Shown: positions 1 through 6,510, counted from the first letter of the stretch. The stretch is DNA of 12,438 bases from Actinomycetota bacterium (GCA_013695055.1 JACDBF010000258.1:1-12438), one strand, 5' to 3'. Notes: generated by a model not told the origin, from the sequence alone. Translations and numbers: made by a program.

Positions 1-2
1 GT

Positions 3-269
3 CCCTCGCCGTCGCCACCATCGACGCCGGCGCCTCGATCGCCTCAAGCCGACGGCCGGGGCCCGCGGTCGCCCCGGTCTGTGCGTCGCCCGGCTCTCAG
101 GATCCCGCCGAGGGAGCCCGTCGACAGGGGCGGGCCGGCCGAGGCGGACGGGGGCCCAGCACTCCGCCGGCCGCCGGAGCGCCCCCCACTCGCGGGGGTT
201 GCGGGCCTGGCCGGAGCGTGCGCTCTGTCCGCAGGGGCCGTGGCGCTCAGACGCCGGCGCCGGAGATAG
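3..269 (+). CDS. C-terminal tail of a membrane-anchored surface protein (5' end outside window)
   Basis: The frame is open from the left edge to the TAG at 267-269. The visible 88 residues begin with a Pro/Ser-rich stretch (PSPSPPSTPAPRSP), pass through an Arg/Pro-rich linker, and end in one hydrophobic helix (roughly AGVAGLAGACALSAGAVAL) followed by six arginines and the stop. A spacer, a single helix and a basic cytoplasmic tail are the usual C-terminus of an exported protein held in the actinobacterial membrane. No clear LPXTG sortase motif is visible. ecfT begins four bases after the stop, so the gene is almost certainly co-transcribed with the ECF transporter. From memory of similar actinobacterial loci, the gene ahead of such transporters often encodes a prenyltransferase-repeat or DUF4430 (transcobalamin-like) protein that could capture the ligand. 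None of those domains is in view, so that identity is inference. Confidence 0.6.
   Translation, partial: PSPSPPSTPAPRSPQADGRGPRSPRSVRRPALRIPPREPVDRGGPAEADGGPALRRPPERPPLAGVAGLAGACALSAGAVALRRRRRR
262..265 (+). promoter_or_regulatory. Ribosome binding site that sets the ecfT start
   Basis: GGAG lies eight bases ahead of the GTG at 274 and overlaps the end of the preceding gene. It supports 274 over the longer in-frame start at 199, which would run 71 bases into the upstream reading frame. Confidence 0.6.
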
Positions 270-273
270 GCGC

Positions 274-1047
274 GTGCACCCGGGTGGTTGGCTGGCGTGG
301 TCGGCTTGTGCAGGGCTCGCCGCCGTGTCGACCACGAATCCCTTCTACTTGCTCCCGCTCGCGGCGGGGGCGTGCGCGGTGCACCTCGCGCGCTCCACTT
401 CGTCGCCCGGGGCTCGCCTCTTCAGGCTCTTTGGAGCGACCGCCCTTGTGGTCATCGCGACCCGCACGCTGTTGGTGGTGCTCGGCCCGATATCGGCCGG
501 CAGCATCGTGGCTGCATCGCTCGAGGGCTTGCGCGTAGCGACTTTGATCATGATCTACGGAGCCTTCAACTCGGTGGCCGATCCTCATTCGCTTCTTCGC
601 CTCGCCCCGAGGCGGCTGCACGAGCCTGCGCTTGCGGCCACCCTTGCCCTCACGATGGCGCCTCGCTTCATCGAGTCGGCCGCCCGCGTGCGGGAGGCGC
701 AGAGGATGCGGGGGATAGAGGTGTCCGCGCTCAAGGCGATTCCGGTTCTCGCCGTTCCGTTGCTCGAGACCGGCATGGAGCAAGCTCTGACCTTGGCCGA
801 GAGCATGGACGCGCGCGGCCACGGGCGTGGTCCCCGCTCGCGCTACCGGCCGCAGCCCTTCGGCGCGTGGGCGTGGGCCACCGTCCTCGTCAGCGCGTTG
901 GCACTCGTGGTGGTGATGGCCGCCGGAGGCGCCGCTCTCACCGTGGTCGCTTTCCCGCTCGCCTGGCCCACCGCGTCGCCGTGGCTGGTCGCCGCGTTCT
1001 CGGCCTTCGCCGCGCCGGCGTTCTTTCCCGAAGGCGTGCCGCGGTGA
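274..1047 (+). CDS. ecfT: ECF transporter transmembrane component EcfT
   Basis: A 257-residue membrane protein, a usual length for EcfT, the integral scaffold that couples ATP hydrolysis to movement of the substrate-binding S component. There are hydrophobic segments near residues 8-38, 54-70, 76-98, 118-130, 158-168, 200-228 and 235-251. The two family signatures that dock the ATPases are present in the cytoplasmic region: AQRMRG at 142-147 and DARG at 179-182 (the paired Ala-Arg-Gly-type motifs). The GTG start at 274 follows a GGAG ribosome site and lies four bases after the preceding stop. The stop codon overlaps the GTG of the ATPase gene (GTGA, 1044-1047), so the two are translationally coupled. 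The substrate cannot be read from EcfT, since that depends on the S component. Confidence 0.9.
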   Translation: MHPGGWLAWSACAGLAAVSTTNPFYLLPLAAGACAVHLARSTSSPGARLFRLFGATALVVIATRTLLVVLGPISAGSIVAASLEGLRVATLIMIYGAFNSVADPHSLLRLAPRRLHEPALAATLALTMAPRFIESAARVREAQRMRGIEVSALKAIPVLAVPLLETGMEQALTLAESMDARGHGRGPRSRYRPQPFGAWAWATVLVSALALVVVMAAGGAALTVVAFPLAWPTASPWLVAAFSAFAAPAFFPEGVPR

Positions 1048-2624
1048 GAGACGCAATCGCGTTCGACTCGGTGAGCTTTTCCTACCCCGGTGATGGTCTT
1101 CGCGCTCTCGACGACGTCACGGCCACCATCGAAGAAGGAACTTTCGTGCTCGTGTGCGGCGCCACAGCTTCGGGCAAATCGACCCTGATACGGGCGATCA
1201 ACGGACTCGTACCCCAATTCACCGGTGGAGCTTTCTCGGGCCGGGTGACGGTGTGCGGGCGCGACACCCTCTCGGAGAAACCCAGCTCGCTGGCCGATGT
1301 CGTGTCGTTCGTTCCCCAGGATCCGGGCTCGTCGTTCGTGCTCGACACCGTCGAAGACGAGATCGCCTACGGCATGGAGAACCTCGGCATACCCGCCGCA
1401 ACGATGCGCGGGAGCATCGAAGAGTGCCTCGACCTACTCGATCTCGATCACCTGCGCGCGTCGAGCGTTCGTTCGATATCTGGGGGCGAACGCCAGCGGG
1501 TCGCCATCGCGGCTGCGCTCGCGCCCCGGCCGCGCGTGCTGCTGCTGGACGAGCCCACCAGCCAGCTCGATCCTCAGGCGGCGGAGCACGTTCTAGCGGC
1601 CCTGCAGCGCCTCGTCCACGACCTTGGGCTTACCGTGGTCATCGCGGAGCATCGTCTCGAACGGGTGGCCGGCTACGTGGACGCGGCCCTCGGCTGTCGC
1701 CGGGGAAAGGTGCTGAGTGGCTCCCCCTCCGCCGTGCTCGACGAGCTCGGCGTGGGGCCCCCGGTGGCGACCCTGGGCCGGCTCCTGGGCTGGAGCCCCC
1801 TGCCTCTCACCGTGAGAGAGGCGCGCCGCCGCGCCCCCGCCCTTTCTCCGGACGCGCGCCGGACCGGGGCTTCCCCGAGATCCGAGGCGCAGCCCTTAGT
1901 CGCGGCCCGCGCTCTGCGCGCGGGGTACGGGAGCTCGGAGGTGCTCAAAGGGGTCGACCTTGGCTTAGTGGCGGGAGAGATCGTGGCTCTCATGGGGCGT
2001 AACGGGTCGGGCAAGACCACTTTGTTGCGCTGCCTTACCGGCCTTCATGCCCCCCGGTCCGGGACGGTTGCTGCGGGTGAAGGCGCGCCGGTGCCGGGCC
2101 GAAGCGTCGCGCTGTGTCCGCAGACTCCAGAGGACATCCTCTTTCGAGATCGCGTGGACTCGGAGATCGAGACGACTCTTCGAGCAAACGGGTGCCCGGA
2201 GCGGGCCGGCGCGTGGCTCGAGGAGCTGGGCCTCGCCGCGTTGGCGGGCCGCCATCCGCGCGACCTCTCTGCGGGGCAGCGCCTGCTGGTCGCCGCCGCA
2301 GCGGTGGTCGCTACGGGCGCGCGCGCCCTGCTACTCGACGAGCCGACGCGCGGACTCGACCCCGATGCCAAGCGCCTTCTCATCGAGCTCCTTCGTCGTT
2401 ATGCGCGCGGGGGCCGGGCGGTGGTGTTCGCGACCCACGATGTAGAGCTCGCGGCCGAGCTTGCGACGCGCGTCGTGATGCTCGCAAGCGGCGAGATCAT
2501 CGCCGACGGGGGCGCAAAAGACATCCTCGGAGACTCGCCCGTCTTTGCTCCTCAGATGACGCGCGTGTTCGGAGCCGGCTGGCTGACGCCCGGTCAGGTA
2601 GCGAACGCGCTGGCGCACTCGTGA
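1044..2624 (+). CDS. Fused double ATP-binding protein of an ECF transporter (EcfA1-EcfA2 type)
   Basis: A 526-residue cytoplasmic protein made of two complete ABC ATPase domains. Domain 1 has Walker A GATASGKST (39-47), Q-loop Q92, signature SGGERQR (147-153), Walker B VLLLDE (165-170) and switch H203. Domain 2 has Walker A GRNGSGKTT (318-326), Q360, signature LSAGQ (408-412), Walker B ALLLDE (428-433) and H465. A Pro/Arg-rich linker at about 255-285 joins them. All catalytic motifs are intact in both halves, so both sites should bind ATP. Most ECF systems use two separate ATPases (EcfA and EcfA'); fused versions are known. The start is the GTG of a GTGA overlap with ecfT, with GAAGG at 1030-1034 as a likely ribosome site. 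The stop overlaps the next start in the same way. Confidence 0.93.
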   Translation: MRDAIAFDSVSFSYPGDGLRALDDVTATIEEGTFVLVCGATASGKSTLIRAINGLVPQFTGGAFSGRVTVCGRDTLSEKPSSLADVVSFVPQDPGSSFVLDTVEDEIAYGMENLGIPAATMRGSIEECLDLLDLDHLRASSVRSISGGERQRVAIAAALAPRPRVLLLDEPTSQLDPQAAEHVLAALQRLVHDLGLTVVIAEHRLERVAGYVDAALGCRRGKVLSGSPSAVLDELGVGPPVATLGRLLGWSPLPLTVREARRRAPALSPDARRTGASPRSEAQPLVAARALRAGYGSSEVLKGVDLGLVAGEIVALMGRNGSGKTTLLRCLTGLHAPRSGTVAAGEGAPVPGRSVALCPQTPEDILFRDRVDSEIETTLRANGCPERAGAWLEELGLAALAGRHPRDLSAGQRLLVAAAAVVATGARALLLDEPTRGLDPDAKRLLIELLRRYARGGRAVVFATHDVELAAELATRVVMLASGEIIADGGAKDILGDSPVFAPQMTRVFGAGWLTPGQVANALAHS

Positions 2625-3430
2625 CCGGCCGGGCGACGCGTGCAGGCGCGCTCGTGGTGATGAACATCGCCGGCGCGGCCGCGTTTGCGTGGCCCTTTCT
2701 TTTGCCCGGCCTGATCGGCCGGGGGCAGGGCCACGAGGTCGACGCGCCTCTGATCTTCGCCGGCCTCCTCATGGGCCTCGGAGGGCTGCTGTTCATAGAG
2801 CTGGGACGCACGGCTCTCGGACCGAAGACCGTTGCGCTCATTGGGGTCTTAGGCGCCGCGATGGTCGCGCTGCGCCTGCCAGGCTTCATCGGTGGCTTCT
2901 CGGCCATGTTCATCGTCGTGCTGACCGCCGGGAGCTCCTTCGGACCGGCATTCGGATTCGTGCTCGGCGCGGTCGGGACGTTCGCATCGGGCATGTTCGT
3001 AGGGGGAATCGGGCCCTGGCTCCCGTTCCAGATGGTCGCCGTCGGATGGGTCGGTCTGGGGGCCGGGCTCCTGCCCAAGGGCTCGTGGCCCGTGCGAGTG
3101 GGTTCGCTCGCGGCCTACGGGGCGTTCGCGGCCTTCGCGTTCGGGGCGGTGATGAACTTGTGGTTCTGGCCCTTCGCCGCCGCCTCCGGCCCGGTCGCGT
3201 GGTCGCCGGGCCAAGGCGTTGCCGCCAATGTTGGTCGTTACCTGACCTTCTATGCGGCGACCTCGTTCGCGTGGGACGCTTTCGGAGCCGCCGGCAACGC
3301 TCTCGTCGTGGCGGTGGCCGGGCGTCCGCTGCTCGCGTGCCTGGATCGCGCCGCCCGGCGCATGCGTCTGGACGCGCGGGCGTACTCGCCGCCACAGAGT
3401 GTGACAATGGAAGCGGAGCCGGCCGGGTGA
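2621..3430 (+). CDS. ECF transporter S component (substrate-binding membrane subunit), possibly for cobalamin or another vitamin
   Basis: A 269-residue, strongly hydrophobic protein with about six membrane segments, the expected architecture of an S component. The segment at 2998-3078 encodes a GGIGPWLPFQM...GxxxGLLPK pattern. I recognise this from generic 'ECF transporter S component' proteins of Actinobacteria and Firmicutes. The GTG start at 2621 overlaps the ATPase stop (GTGA), so the three transporter genes form one translationally coupled unit. The hydrophilic C-terminus ends in EAEPAG. The last five sense codons and the stop also form the 5' strand of the RNase P RNA P1 helix (rnpB, 3415). 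The ligand is not determined by the sequence. Cobalamin is a guess based on the anchored protein upstream and on recalled gene-neighbourhood patterns. Confidence 0.82.
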   Translation: MTGRATRAGALVVMNIAGAAAFAWPFLLPGLIGRGQGHEVDAPLIFAGLLMGLGGLLFIELGRTALGPKTVALIGVLGAAMVALRLPGFIGGFSAMFIVVLTAGSSFGPAFGFVLGAVGTFASGMFVGGIGPWLPFQMVAVGWVGLGAGLLPKGSWPVRVGSLAAYGAFAAFAFGAVMNLWFWPFAAASGPVAWSPGQGVAANVGRYLTFYAATSFAWDAFGAAGNALVVAVAGRPLLACLDRAARRMRLDARAYSPPQSVTMEAEPAG

Positions 3431-3787
3431 CCGCGGCCCGGAGCTCGTCTTCGGGCTGAGGAAAGTCCGGGCTCCGCAGGGCAGGACGCTGGGGAAAGCC
3501 CAGGCGAGGCGACTCGCGGAAAGTGCCACAGAAAACAGACCGCCGCTCATTTGAGCGGTAAGGGTGAAACGGTGAGGTAAGAGCTCACCAGCGCGCCGGG
3601 CGATCGGCGCGGCTCGGCAAACCCCGTCCGGAGCAAGGCCAAGCAGGAGGTATCGGCGGCCCGCCGCCTCGGTTTCGAGGAGCCTCCGGGTAGGCCGCAC
3701 GAGGCGAGCGGCAACGCTCGTCCCAGATGGATGGTCACCGCGCTCGCGAGAGCGGCACAGAACCCGGCTTACAGGCCGGCTCCACTT
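3415..3787 (+). ncRNA. rnpB: RNase P RNA (bacterial type A), catalytic subunit of RNase P
   Basis: This RNA cleaves the 5' leader from tRNA precursors. The conserved blocks are all present in order: GAGGAAAGTCCGGGCTCC at 3458-3475, ACAGAAA at 3528-3534, GGTAAGGGTGAAA from 3557, ACCCCGTCCGGAGCAAGG from about 3621, a GGT in the L15-like region at 3649-3651 (tRNA CCA contact), AGATGGATGGTCACC at 3725-3739, and ACAGAACCCGGCTTAC from 3758. The ends are set by a perfect 10-bp P1 helix: GGAGCCGGCC (3415-3424) with GGCCGGCTCC (3774-3783). The 5' end lies inside the ECF S-component gene and overlaps its last 16 bases, so the promoter must be inside that gene or the RNA must be processed from a longer transcript. 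The exact mature ends are estimates to within a few bases. Confidence 0.97.
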
Positions 3788-3826
3788 GTGGGCTCCTACC
3801 CGCCGCCCGGGTGGGGGCCCACTTCT
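3788..3826 (+). terminator. Intrinsic-type terminator hairpin of rnpB
   Basis: Bases 3788-3802 pair with 3808-3822 in an unbroken 15-bp stem (two of the pairs are T-G wobble) closed by a five-base loop, CCGCC. A weak T-containing tail, TTCT, follows. It lies directly after the 3' end of rnpB and directly before the antitoxin promoter. The poor T-run is usual for actinobacterial terminators. Confidence 0.85.
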
Positions 3827-3828
3827 GA

Positions 3829-3858
3829 TTACCGCAACGATAATCGTTGCGGTAGACT
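3829..3858 (+). promoter_or_regulatory. Promoter of the toxin-antitoxin operon
   Basis: The -10 candidate TAGACT (3853-3858, fits TAnnnT) places the start of transcription at or next to 3865, the A of the antitoxin ATG, giving a leaderless mRNA. There is no ribosome site ahead of that ATG, which agrees. A weak -35 candidate, TTACCG (3829-3834), is 18 bases upstream. An alternative -10, GATAAT (3839-3844), lies in the centre of the operator palindrome and would give a short leader. Confidence 0.5.
3830..3854. promoter_or_regulatory. Perfect palindromic operator for antitoxin autoregulation
   Basis: The arms TACCGCAACGAT (3830-3841) and ATCGTTGCGGTA (3843-3854) are exact reverse complements around one central base. 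The site spans the interval between the -35 and -10 candidates and ends ten bases before the antitoxin start. A helix-turn-helix antitoxin dimer, or its complex with the toxin, binding here would block transcription, which is the usual conditional autoregulation of such modules. The binding protein is inferred from adjacency. Confidence 0.7.
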
Positions 3859-3864
3859 TGGCTC

Positions 3865-4197
3865 ATGCCCGTTCCGGTTAGAGACAAGCTCAGAGCGGTG
3901 ACCGCCGATCTCGGGAGCCAGGCCGAGGTCGCTCGGATGCTCGGAGTCAGCCGCTCGCGCGTGAGCCGCTGGCTCCGCACCGAAGAGCCCGATACGGGCA
4001 ACCGGCTGAAGCTCGAGGGCATCGAGTTCGTGCTCTCGCGGCTGCTCACGACCTTCGAGCCCGCATCGGCCTCGAAGTGGCTGCGCGGCTTCAACGCCCA
4101 TCTCGGCGATCGCCGGCCCATCGATTCGCTTGCGGCCGGACGGGTCGCGGAGGTCCTCGTCGCGATCGAAGCCGAGGAAACGGACGCCTACGCCTGA
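3865..4197 (+). CDS. Antitoxin of Xre/MbcA/ParS type, partner of the RES toxin
   Basis: A 110-residue protein. Residues 16-39 form a helix-turn-helix (SQAEVARMLGVSRSRVSRWLR) for DNA binding. Residues about 50-110 match the DUF2384 (Xre/MbcA/ParS toxin-binding) domain, with the typical tryptophan (WLRGFNAHLGDRRPIDSL) and a terminal helix (AAGRVAEVLVAIEAEETDAYA) of the kind that blocks the toxin active site in solved relatives. The gene starts ten bases after a perfect palindrome, has no ribosome site, and is probably leaderless. Its TGA directly abuts the toxin ATG at 4198, so the pair is coupled and the antitoxin is made first. Family assignment is by recognisable motifs and by the RES partner next door. 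Confidence 0.87.
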   Translation: MPVPVRDKLRAVTADLGSQAEVARMLGVSRSRVSRWLRTEEPDTGNRLKLEGIEFVLSRLLTTFEPASASKWLRGFNAHLGDRRPIDSLAAGRVAEVLVAIEAEETDAYA

Positions 4198-4749
4198 ATG
4201 CTCTACCGCGTCTTCCCAGAGGCCCCCGGAGCGCGGCCGGGTGAGCCGGGCAGCGCGACCTACGTGGCGCGCTCCGGCCAGGGCTCCGGCCGGCACGACA
4301 ACCCCAGCCATTACGGGGCCTTCTATGCATCGCGGCGAGTCGAGTCCGCCATTGCCGAGCGCATCCAGCACTTTAGGGGCGAGTCGCTGTCCGGCTCGGA
4401 CCTCCGCCGCCCCGGGGGGCGCCGGCTGGCCCTGGCGACATTCGACGATTCGTCGCTCGACGGCGTCATCGATCTCGATGACCCGGACATGCTCTCCAAG
4501 CGAGAGCTACGGCCGTCGCTCGTGGCCACCCGCCACAGGGCCGAGACCCGGCGAATCGCTCTCGGCATCTTCCGAGAGGGCGCCGGGGGCCTTGGGTGGT
4601 GGTCGACTTTGGAGGCGTCGTGGCCGAACGTCACGCTCTTTGCCGAGCGCTTGAGCCCTCCGGCGCCCATCGACGAGCCGCAGCCGCTCTCGATCGATCA
4701 TCCGGCCCTCGTCGCCGCGGCCCAAGCCCTCGGTGTGCTCCTCTCCTGA
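4198..4749 (+). CDS. RES-domain toxin (NAD-degrading family)
   Basis: A 183-residue protein with the family's namesake residues in order: R4 in LYRVFP, the GRHDNP motif at 31-36 with R32, Y43 in AFYAS, E54 in AIAE and S136 in GWWSTLEASW. Characterised RES toxins paired with this antitoxin family remove NAD+, by phosphorolysis or glycohydrolysis (MbcT, Res), or modify a housekeeping enzyme with ADP-ribose (ParT). All key residues are present and the length is normal, so it looks active. Which reaction it carries out cannot be told from sequence. Translation is probably coupled to the antitoxin: the start directly follows the TGA and no ribosome site is close. The gene ends 30 bases before the stop of the oppositely oriented histidine kinase. 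Confidence 0.87.
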   Translation: MLYRVFPEAPGARPGEPGSATYVARSGQGSGRHDNPSHYGAFYASRRVESAIAERIQHFRGESLSGSDLRRPGGRRLALATFDDSSLDGVIDLDDPDMLSKRELRPSLVATRHRAETRRIALGIFREGAGGLGWWSTLEASWPNVTLFAERLSPPAPIDEPQPLSIDHPALVAAAQALGVLLS

Positions 4750-4779
4750 GGCCGATCGGCCCCCTCGGATAACGCAGAG

Positions 4780-6060
4780 CTAGCGGGGGAGCGTGAAGCC
4801 GAACGTAGATCCCCGGCCCGGCTGGCTGTCGACCCAGATCGTTCCTCCATGGCGCTCGACGATCGCCTTGGAAGCGTAGAGGCCGATGCCGGAGCCTTCC
4901 ACGCCGTCGCCCCGGTCGAGCCGGGAGAACATGTGGAAGAGGCGCGGGATGTCTTCGGGCGCGATTCCGAGACCTCGGTCTGTAACCCGCGTCGAGATCT
5001 CGCGCACGGAGGCATCGACGCTAACCGTGATGCGGGCCGCGTCCGGCGAGAACTTCGCGGCGTTCGACAAGAAGTTCAAGAGCACCTGCTTGAGGCGGTC
5101 GGCGTCGACCCGGGCTTCCGCCCGGGCGCCTGAAGCCTCGACCACCTCACACCGGTCTGCCAGCCCGGCGTCGGCGACGGACTCGCGCGCCAGCGCGCTG
5201 AGATCTACGGTCCGAAGTCTCAGATCGATGCGCCCTCGATCGATTGCCTCCACGTCGAGGACTTGGGTGGCGAGTCGCGCGAGGCGTCTGGACTCGCGGC
5301 CAAGGATGTCGATCAGCTCGGCGCGCGTCTCAGGAGCGAGCCGGTCCATGCGCCTCTCGAAGAGGTCGGCAATGCCGGCCACGACGGTCATGGGGGCCCG
5401 AAGCTCGTGCGACATGATCGAGATCAGGTCGTTCCTCTCCCGATCGACGGCGCGCAGCTCGGCAGCGGAGCGAACGGCCGCCTGGTGGTCGAGAGAGCGT
5501 TCGAGAGCCGCGGCCAGATCGCCCGCGGCGTCGCGCAGCAGCTCTACGACCTCAGGCCTCCACTCACTCAAGCGCTCGCCGTGCAGGGTCATCGCTCCCA
5601 GAGGGCCCTTCGATCCCAGCAAAGGCAGGGCCAGCGTGCCTCCCCCGGCGGCGTCGCTGTGGCCTCGCTCCGGCGCGCCGCCAGCGCGGGCTATGAGGTC
5701 CTGGCTCCATTGCGGTGACCGCGTCGAGACGGCCAGATCAAAGAGGGGGGAGGTGGCGGGGGCCCCGGGCGCGGAGCCGTCCGCTCTCCATTCATGGGTC
5801 CGCGGGGCCCGGCCGACCTCGGGGCTTTCGATCACTCCGATGACGCACCGGAGCGCGCCGGCCATCGTTCCGAAACCGGCGGCTCCCTCCGACAGGAGCT
5901 CGCTTGTATCTCGGCAGCGGAGCAGGCGGCGCGCGAGTGCCCCGAGCGTCTGGGAGCGCTCCGGAAGGGTCTTTGAGCTCACCTCATCCGAGAGCTCGTG
6001 AGGGAGCTCTACGGCGGGCGCCGCCGGCTGGTTGTGCGTCAACTCCATTTTCTGATTCAC
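4780..6060 (-). CDS. Soluble GAF-domain sensor histidine kinase
   Basis: About 426 residues with no membrane segment or signal peptide, so it acts in the cytoplasm. Residues about 36-194 look like a GAF sensory domain. A helical linker follows, then the HisKA dimerisation domain with the phospho-acceptor H218 in SIMSHELRAP. The ATPase domain has its N box (LLNFLSNAAKF, N333), G1 (DRGLGI, from 361), F box (FHMFSRLD) and G2 (GSGIGL, 389-394). All catalytic boxes are complete. No response regulator lies within the window, so it is an orphan kinase here. The start is uncertain: TTG at 6063, GTG at 6060 and ATG at 6048 are all possible and none has a clear ribosome site. I chose GTG, since TAGACA sits about 12 bases upstream as a possible leaderless -10. 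It diverges from ridA across about 70 bases. Confidence 0.9.
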   Translation of the reverse strand: MNQKMELTHNQPAAPAVELPHELSDEVSSKTLPERSQTLGALARRLLRCRDTSELLSEGAAGFGTMAGALRCVIGVIESPEVGRAPRTHEWRADGSAPGAPATSPLFDLAVSTRSPQWSQDLIARAGGAPERGHSDAAGGGTLALPLLGSKGPLGAMTLHGERLSEWRPEVVELLRDAAGDLAAALERSLDHQAAVRSAAELRAVDRERNDLISIMSHELRAPMTVVAGIADLFERRMDRLAPETRAELIDILGRESRRLARLATQVLDVEAIDRGRIDLRLRTVDLSALARESVADAGLADRCEVVEASGARAEARVDADRLKQVLLNFLSNAAKFSPDAARITVSVDASVREISTRVTDRGLGIAPEDIPRLFHMFSRLDRGDGVEGSGIGLYASKAIVERHGGTIWVDSQPGRGSTFGFTLPR

Positions 6061-6063
6061 CAA

Positions 6064-6129
6064 GTTGTCTAACGAGGCGACGGGCCTTTAGTTTCACCCT
6101 TGCCGCATTTCCTACCATCGGAGGCAAGC
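6064..6129. promoter_or_regulatory. Divergent promoter region, histidine kinase / ridA, with the ridA ribosome site
   Basis: Both genes must be driven from these bases. For ridA, a -35 candidate TTGTCT (6065-6070) and a -10 candidate TTTAGT (6087-6092) are 16 bases apart, leaving a leader that keeps the strong GGAGG at 6120-6124, five bases before the ATG at 6130. That ribosome site decides the ridA start over an in-frame upstream start at 6100. On the minus strand TAGACA (6066-6071) could serve the kinase. The promoter assignments are weak. Confidence 0.35.
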
Positions 6130-6510
6130 ATGCCCAGATCGGTTATCCACACACCCGAGGCTCCCGAGGCCATAGGTCCTTACTCGCAAGCCATAAAGGC
6201 CGGCGGCCTCGTGTTCTGCTCGGGCCAAGTGCCCCTCGATCCCGAGTCCGGCGAGCTGGTGCAGGGCACGGTGGCAGACGAGACGCGCCGGAGCCTGATT
6301 AACCTCTCGGCCGTGCTCGCCGCTGCCGGCAGCGACCTCGCCAGGGTGGTGAAGGTGACTGCCTACCTGACCGACATGGGCGACTTCGCGGAGTTCAACG
6401 AGGTTTACGAGGAGTTCTTCTCGGGCGAGCCGCCGGCCCGCGTCACCGTGGGGGTATCGGGCCTCCCCAAGGGGGCCAGGGTGGAAGTCGAGTGCCTGGC
6501 GCTCGAGTAG
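6130..6510 (+). CDS. ridA: RidA family 2-iminobutanoate/2-iminopropanoate deaminase
   Basis: A 126-residue protein, the normal length for the RidA subgroup of the YjgF/YER057c/UK114 family. These proteins form trimers that hydrolyse reactive imines or enamines released by PLP enzymes such as threonine dehydratase, so preventing metabolic damage. Visible family features are GPYSQA (16-21), the FCSGQVPLDP strand (29-38), the catalytic arginine R104 in PPARVTVGV, and the C-terminal GARVEVECLAL (115-125) with the usual glutamates. Retention of R104 argues for true imine deaminase activity rather than a divergent family member. The start at 6130 is supported by GGAGG five bases upstream. A 6-7 bp hairpin begins immediately after the stop, so the gene is probably transcribed alone. 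Confidence 0.93.
   Translation: MPRSVIHTPEAPEAIGPYSQAIKAGGLVFCSGQVPLDPESGELVQGTVADETRRSLINLSAVLAAAGSDLARVVKVTAYLTDMGDFAEFNEVYEEFFSGEPPARVTVGVSGLPKGARVEVECLALE

Noticed and set aside
288..1043. Upstream extension of the fused ATPase frame
   Set aside because: The frame is open by chance through ecfT. The GTGA overlap at 1044 and ABC domain homology starting at residue 4 set the real start.
2849..3700. Long minus-strand frame across the S-component gene and rnpB
   Set aside because: It runs through the conserved RNase P RNA and antisense to a clear membrane protein. The Arg/Pro/Gly-rich product is typical of shadow frames in high-GC DNA.
3541..3760. Repeated stem-loops that could be taken for a separate repeat or attachment site
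   Set aside because: All fall within the expected helices of RNase P RNA.
4750..4761. GGCCGATCGGCC palindrome between the toxin and kinase stops, as a two-way terminator
   Set aside because: It can form only a four-pair stem with a four-base loop and has no T-run on either strand. Too weak to annotate.
4886..6001. Long plus-strand frame opposite the histidine kinase (371 codons)
   Set aside because: A Ser/Arg/Ala-rich shadow of the kinase frame. The kinase has complete catalytic motifs.
6071..6110. Possible ECF-sigma promoter (GAAAC with CGTTAG about 16 bases later) on the minus strand ahead of the kinase
   Set aside because: The -35 part lacks the GGAAC core and there is no second example in the window. 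Chance is as likely.
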